From assembly GCA_036426205.1 (NCBI GenBank), contig CM071568.1, positions 39,073,328-39,137,327 of the forward strand: a stretch of DNA of 64,000 bases, given 5' to 3'. This DNA comes from Ascaphus truei (lineage: Eukaryota > Chordata > Amphibia > Anura > Ascaphidae). This document shows, in pieces, positions 60,239 to 64,000 of the stretch (position 1 is its first letter; every line of letters starts with the position of its first letter). Both the position numbers and the translations under genes were made by a program. The notes beneath the pieces are model-generated. The model ran no database searches, was not told where the DNA came from, and worked only from the letters and a program-made list of their open reading frames with translations.

Positions 60239-60710
60239 TTAAAGCTGCAGACAAAGCAATATCCTACATGTTTATTTTTTTTAAATAAATAAGTTCTGTA
60301 CTATGAGGAAATACTTGTAGAATTAAAAAAAAAAACTACTCTGAATGACATTTTTTATGTATTATAATGTAACAAGCATTTATGTTTTGATAGCAACCAT
60401 TTACAAAGTCACATTCTCTTCCTCTTCTGAAACAGGCTCTGGCACACCCCTTTTTGTAGGCCTGCCCTCTCTATAGCAGTGCACCATTTGTATGTAGTGA
60501 CTGCCTGGTCACATGATTTTCCCTACACAACTTTGCATATTTGGTCCTCTTCTGCTGCACTGACAGCCATTTAGTGAACCCTTGAGCCAAATCTATGCCG
60601 ATCGATCGACAACTTAGCTAATTGCTTATCATTGTGTGGATTGTATTGATGCACATCTTACAGGGGGGAGGGGTGGGGGAGAAAACTGGCAGCTTGGATG
60701 GCTGTTTTAA
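60239..60710. mobile_element. TTAA-type MITE, inverted third locus
   Basis: About 472 bp. It begins TTAAAGCTGCAGACAAAGC (reverse complement of the right end of 40514-40991) and ends near TTTTAA at 60710. It shares GCAATATCCTACATG, the T/A-run with ATAAGTTCTGTACTATGAG, and GCAACCATTTACAAAGTCAC in inverse with the 40514 copy. No coding capacity. Confidence 0.75.
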
Positions 60711-62242
60711 AATATTAGTTAAAGGACATCATGCAACCACTCTTTGGCTGGAAAGACTCTTACTCAGCTGGTTTAAAATAAGTAAACACATAGTAGGAAG
60801 CACTATGGAAGTCCAGGAAAATAGTGGCCTTTATATCCCTGGTAAGTACTCCTTGCCGTACTTTGCGAAGTTTCACTTTACCCTTTAAGCTGATGATACC
60901 TTGGGTATTCTGATTACAGTCAGTGCATCTCCTTTTGTTTGTTTTTATAATAAAAATAATAATAATAATAATAATAATAAATTTACATTTGCTAAGTGAG
61001 TAGTTTGAAGGCGTAGAGTTCTCTTATCTATATTGATCCTGGAGAAGATGGGGGCAAACCAAAGGCCCATCACCTGACATGGGGTGTCTGGCTTCAGCAG
61101 GGAGAGGAACTCCCTTCCCCCTGAGGGAAGTCAGATGCCAACTTCCACGTTGGGCCTGGGACAACTGGACAACTGGCTAACTCCCCCTCCCCCCCTATTT
61201 GTTGGTGGCTCTATGTTTGATGTAGATTGTGATAAATGTAAAACATCAACCTCTTCATACATGTAATTAATGACATGTACCCATGTTTTTCAGACCTTAC
61301 ATGCCTTTCCTTCATATGTACTATAGCCAGTTACATTAGCCAGACGTGTTATATACAGGACAGTCTATTGACATAATGCTTTGATTATGGAAGGTAAGAG
61401 TCTTCCTCAGCCTAAACAACAATAAAGGGTGGTCATGAGGAAGTCTGGCCTAGCATGGAAGGTCAGCACAGTGCACTGGCAACTATTTAACCACAACGGT
61501 TCGCACGTGGACCAAAACGTTGATGCTTGTGCAATACATTTTATAATCTTTGGAAGACCAGTGGAGAGCCTCTTATTCTATTTTTGAACTATTTAACCAC
61601 GTACATTTAAAATAACCGTAACATTTTGAAAGAGGACACATATTGTAGGTGTGGCTGTTCTTTCTACGTATTTATTGGGAATCGTTTGTTCTTTTTCTAA
61701 CGCCATATTTTCTACAATAACTGACAAATTAGCATTTGTTATTCACTACAATGAGGGTGTAAGTGGCACTTTATGGAAATAATGATGCCCACTTGCCAAT
61801 TGTCTTATCTGTGTCCATTTTAATATCCACCTTAGCTCAGAATCACATGCGTTAAAAGAAAAATTATGTATAAACAAAGCAACATTTCTTTTTAAAACCA
61901 AACTGCATGCCATAAAATATGCAATACATTGTTAGTACATCTGACTAGTCTGGTGTTAAATACCAAACATTAAGTGGGAGCATCCTTGCATCAGTTAATT
62001 TGCAATCACATGCTTTTTGACATCGCTCTGGATTAATTATGTCTTTTGGCTCGCAGTAAGAATATTCTTAGTTAAGTACAAACATTTTCTGGGAACAAGG
62101 AGTGTGTTAACAGTTTTAAGTGTTAGCAACTGTTTTCATGTATTTAGTTTAATCATGTTTTCAGATGTATAGCATCCAAGTTAGTTTTTAGCATACAGGC
62201 ATACCCCACATTAACGTACGCAATGGGACCGGAGCATGTATG
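60711..62242. other. Unannotated region before the antisense LTR
   Basis: It includes an (AAT)n tract at 60955-60980. At 62197-62240 a word series ACAGGCATACCCCACATTAA followed by CAATGGGACCGGAGCATG looks like a fragment of a dispersed repeat into which the LTR inserted; I cannot name it. No gene is seen. Confidence 0.55.
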
Positions 62243-63613
62243 TGTAACGGTCATATCACCCCACCCAATCGTATATACCGCGTGCGTGGAGGGAACATGC
62301 AATGTTACCAAGGGGGTGCGTGGTGCAATACCTGTTGGCTCACAGAAGGCTGAGCCTCCGCTATAGGGAACCTGGGGCAATATATTACGAATACTAATGA
62401 TGCAGCGCCTCCACCTGCGATGGCTCCCACCAGAGGGGGAGTAGTTCCTCACAGGACAATACACAATGACCACACAGACAGCTCTATATAACTATAGACT
62501 TTACTACATGCAACAACGTACTTCATCACATCTCAACACAACCTCCATGCGCCACGGCGGACGCTAACCACTCTAGGCGTCACGGCGGACACTACCACCT
62601 CTAGGCGTCACGGCGGACGCTACCACCTCTAGGCGTCACGGCGGACGCTACCACCTCTAGGCGTCACGGCGGACACTAACCTCCCGCAGAGTGACCCCAC
62701 CCTGTGTCCAGTAACCCCCACCCAAATGTCTCGCACTCCCAAAGTCATATACCAATGTCTGTATATATGTGTGACTGCGCAGCCACTATGTCTGGTGATT
62801 AGGCCTTGTTGGTGCACGTGAATGGTAGGTTACCTGCCCGCGGCTCCAGCCACGGGTACCGCGATATCACGGAAGATCCGCCCGATCCGACGTTGTCCTC
62901 CACACCGCGTTGGGTGACCTCCAGCGCGGATTATATCACCTTAGTCCCAGGGTCTTTAGTGGTGTTCTGAGCCCAGAACCCACCTCACAGGGCCGCACGA
63001 CTTAGGCACTGTGTCCCTGACTAAGCTACCAATAAATGGGGCAGTGTCCCTATCTAGGGCCTGTCCCTATACTCCACAAGCTATTAGGTGGCTCAGACCA
63101 ACTGTGGGCCTGGGGCTGCTGGCCTAATGCAGAGGGGTCACTGACCCCTGCATCTACCTCTTTACCCTAGCTGGTCCGATCCTGACTGCCTCTGCTGCCA
63201 AAAAAACCCCGAAATGTATCTAACTGGAAGCAGGGGAATCCGGCCTTCCATTGGCTCCCTGGCGTCACATGTCTCTGCCCCTGTGCACCCTGGGGGCTGT
63301 CCTTCCCGCCTTGCGTGTGCGTGAGCTGTATGGGGGCCTCTCGCGCTAGCTGGCCTCCTGCGTCATGACGCAACAGCGCTATGTCATGGCGGCGCCCTGC
63401 TTCCCGGGCCGACGGTACCCTCGCACCGCGACCGCGCCTTAGTAACGCTTGAACGGTCCCGAATCGCTGGTCCCCAGACCACGGCCCGCGCATGCCTAGC
63501 AACCGCTCCATGCTCGCTGTTTCCCGGCAACCGTGCCGCAACTCCCAGGTACAAAGCTGCTTCGCTCTGGCAGAAGGGGGGAAGGCAACTATGCCACGGG
63601 GGACCTGGCTACA
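62243..63613 (-). mobile_element. 3' LTR of an LTR retrotransposon, subfamily 1
   Basis: On the minus strand it starts TGTAGCCAGGTCCCCCGTGG (63613 downward) and ends GACCGTTACA (62243), 1371 bp. It aligns with the LTR at 8369-9618 along its length. Directly upstream, on the minus strand, lie a polypurine tract (63614-63625) and the end of a pol-like frame. This is therefore the 3' LTR of an element whose body continues past the window end. It has five 28-bp units against four in 8369-9618. Confidence 0.9.
62549..62688. repeat. 28-bp tandem array inside the LTR (5 units)
   Basis: Units start at 62549, 62577, 62605, 62633 and 62661, exactly 28 bases apart, with core GCGTCACGGCGGACGCTA. This is the antisense form of the array at 9243-9354, with one more unit. 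Confidence 0.95.
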
Positions 63614-63625
63614 TCCTCCCCCTGG
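63614..63625 (-). promoter_or_regulatory. Polypurine tract next to the 3' LTR
   Basis: The minus strand reads CCAGGGGGAGGA immediately before the TG of the LTR. In LTR retroelements a purine run at this place primes plus-strand DNA synthesis. Confidence 0.85.
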
Positions 63626-63726
63626 TGAAAAACCCCAACGACCTCGCTTGGGATAAATAACTCAAACCGTACAGAAATTATATAATAAAAATGCATCAAA
63701 ATATATAACTTAGCACAGGTATAACT

Positions 63727-64000
63727 CTAAACGAGGTTGCATAACTCGGTGAGCATCACAATCACAGACTGTATCTTACTTCGAGAACACTGCTGAGCCT
63801 CATAATGGGGTGCCCCCATTTGATCATAGGTTACCCGATTTGGAGGGTACCTGACCCTTTGGCTCCTACGGAGTTGTTCTTCAGCAACTCCCTCTGGGGA
63901 GTAATAAGTACAGTCCTGAGGCTCAGCCTCTTCCCTTGAGGGGAGAAATGTCTCTGAACAGTCTCTGTTAGGCACAAAGCACGGGCTCTGTGGATCCAAA
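63727..64000 (-). CDS. C-terminal end of retrotransposon pol (integrase tail), partial
   Basis: An open minus-strand frame enters from the right edge and ends with a stop at 63727, about 100 bases before the polypurine tract. It contains a basic, proline-containing motif, LRRSQRVRYPPNRVTYDQMG, of the kind found at the very end of Pol in vertebrate Ty3/Gypsy-type elements, after the integrase domain. The N-terminal side of the visible part is acidic (SREEAEPQD). No catalytic domain lies inside the window, so clade assignment is tentative. Its position just upstream of the polypurine tract and 3' LTR supports its role strongly. Whether the whole frame is intact cannot be seen. Confidence 0.7.
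   Translation of the reverse strand, partial: LDPQSPCFVPNRDCSETFLPSREEAEPQDCTYYSPEGVAEEQLRRSQRVRYPPNRVTYDQMGAPHYEAQQCSRSKIQSVIVMLTELCNLV

Overview
This window looks like non-coding, transposon-dense DNA from a vertebrate nuclear genome. The repeat mix fits an anuran amphibian best: Tc1/mariner, hAT and TTAA-type MITEs, Harbinger, a Helitron, L2-like LINEs and Ty3/Gypsy-type LTRs. That placement is inferred from repeat content only, because no host gene can be recognised. The only long intact reading frame belongs to a retrotransposon: a 1075-residue minus-strand L2/CR1-type ORF at 51737-54964. I see no tRNA, rRNA, CRISPR array or convincing host exon.

Layout. 1-13812 and 18250-33953 are two direct copies of one segment, about 13.8 and 15.7 kb long, separated by about 4.4 kb. 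In order, each copy holds a Tc1 element, a hAT MITE, a TTAA MITE, an inverted LTR fragment, LTR subfamily 1, LTR subfamily 2, and a Helitron-like element packed with C-rich minisatellites. The copies differ mainly by scattered one- to four-base indels. Copy 2 is longer and breaks motifs that are intact in copy 1 and in unrelated family members elsewhere in the window. This suggests an unpolished long-read or haplotype duplication rather than old divergence. The 4.4 kb spacer carries an antisense solo LTR (15063-16899).

33954-51500 appears to be cleaner sequence. It holds an L2 3' end broken by two nested insertions, one of them a Tc1 with TA duplication. It also holds a solo LTR inside a TA/TG repeat, three hAT MITEs (two with 8-bp target duplications), a TTAA MITE, and a decayed Harbinger accessory gene whose intron was hit by a separate LTR with a 5-bp duplication.

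51500-57440 contains two LINEs: the intact L2/CR1-type element with a hydrophobic leader and a 2A-like ribosome-skipping motif ahead of its endonuclease, and an older degenerate L2 on the other strand. 57440-62242 is AT-rich sequence with one TTAA MITE. At the right edge an antisense LTR, its polypurine tract and the C-terminal end of pol (62243-64000) show that the LTR family seen across the window belongs to an LTR retrotransposon whose body continues beyond the window.
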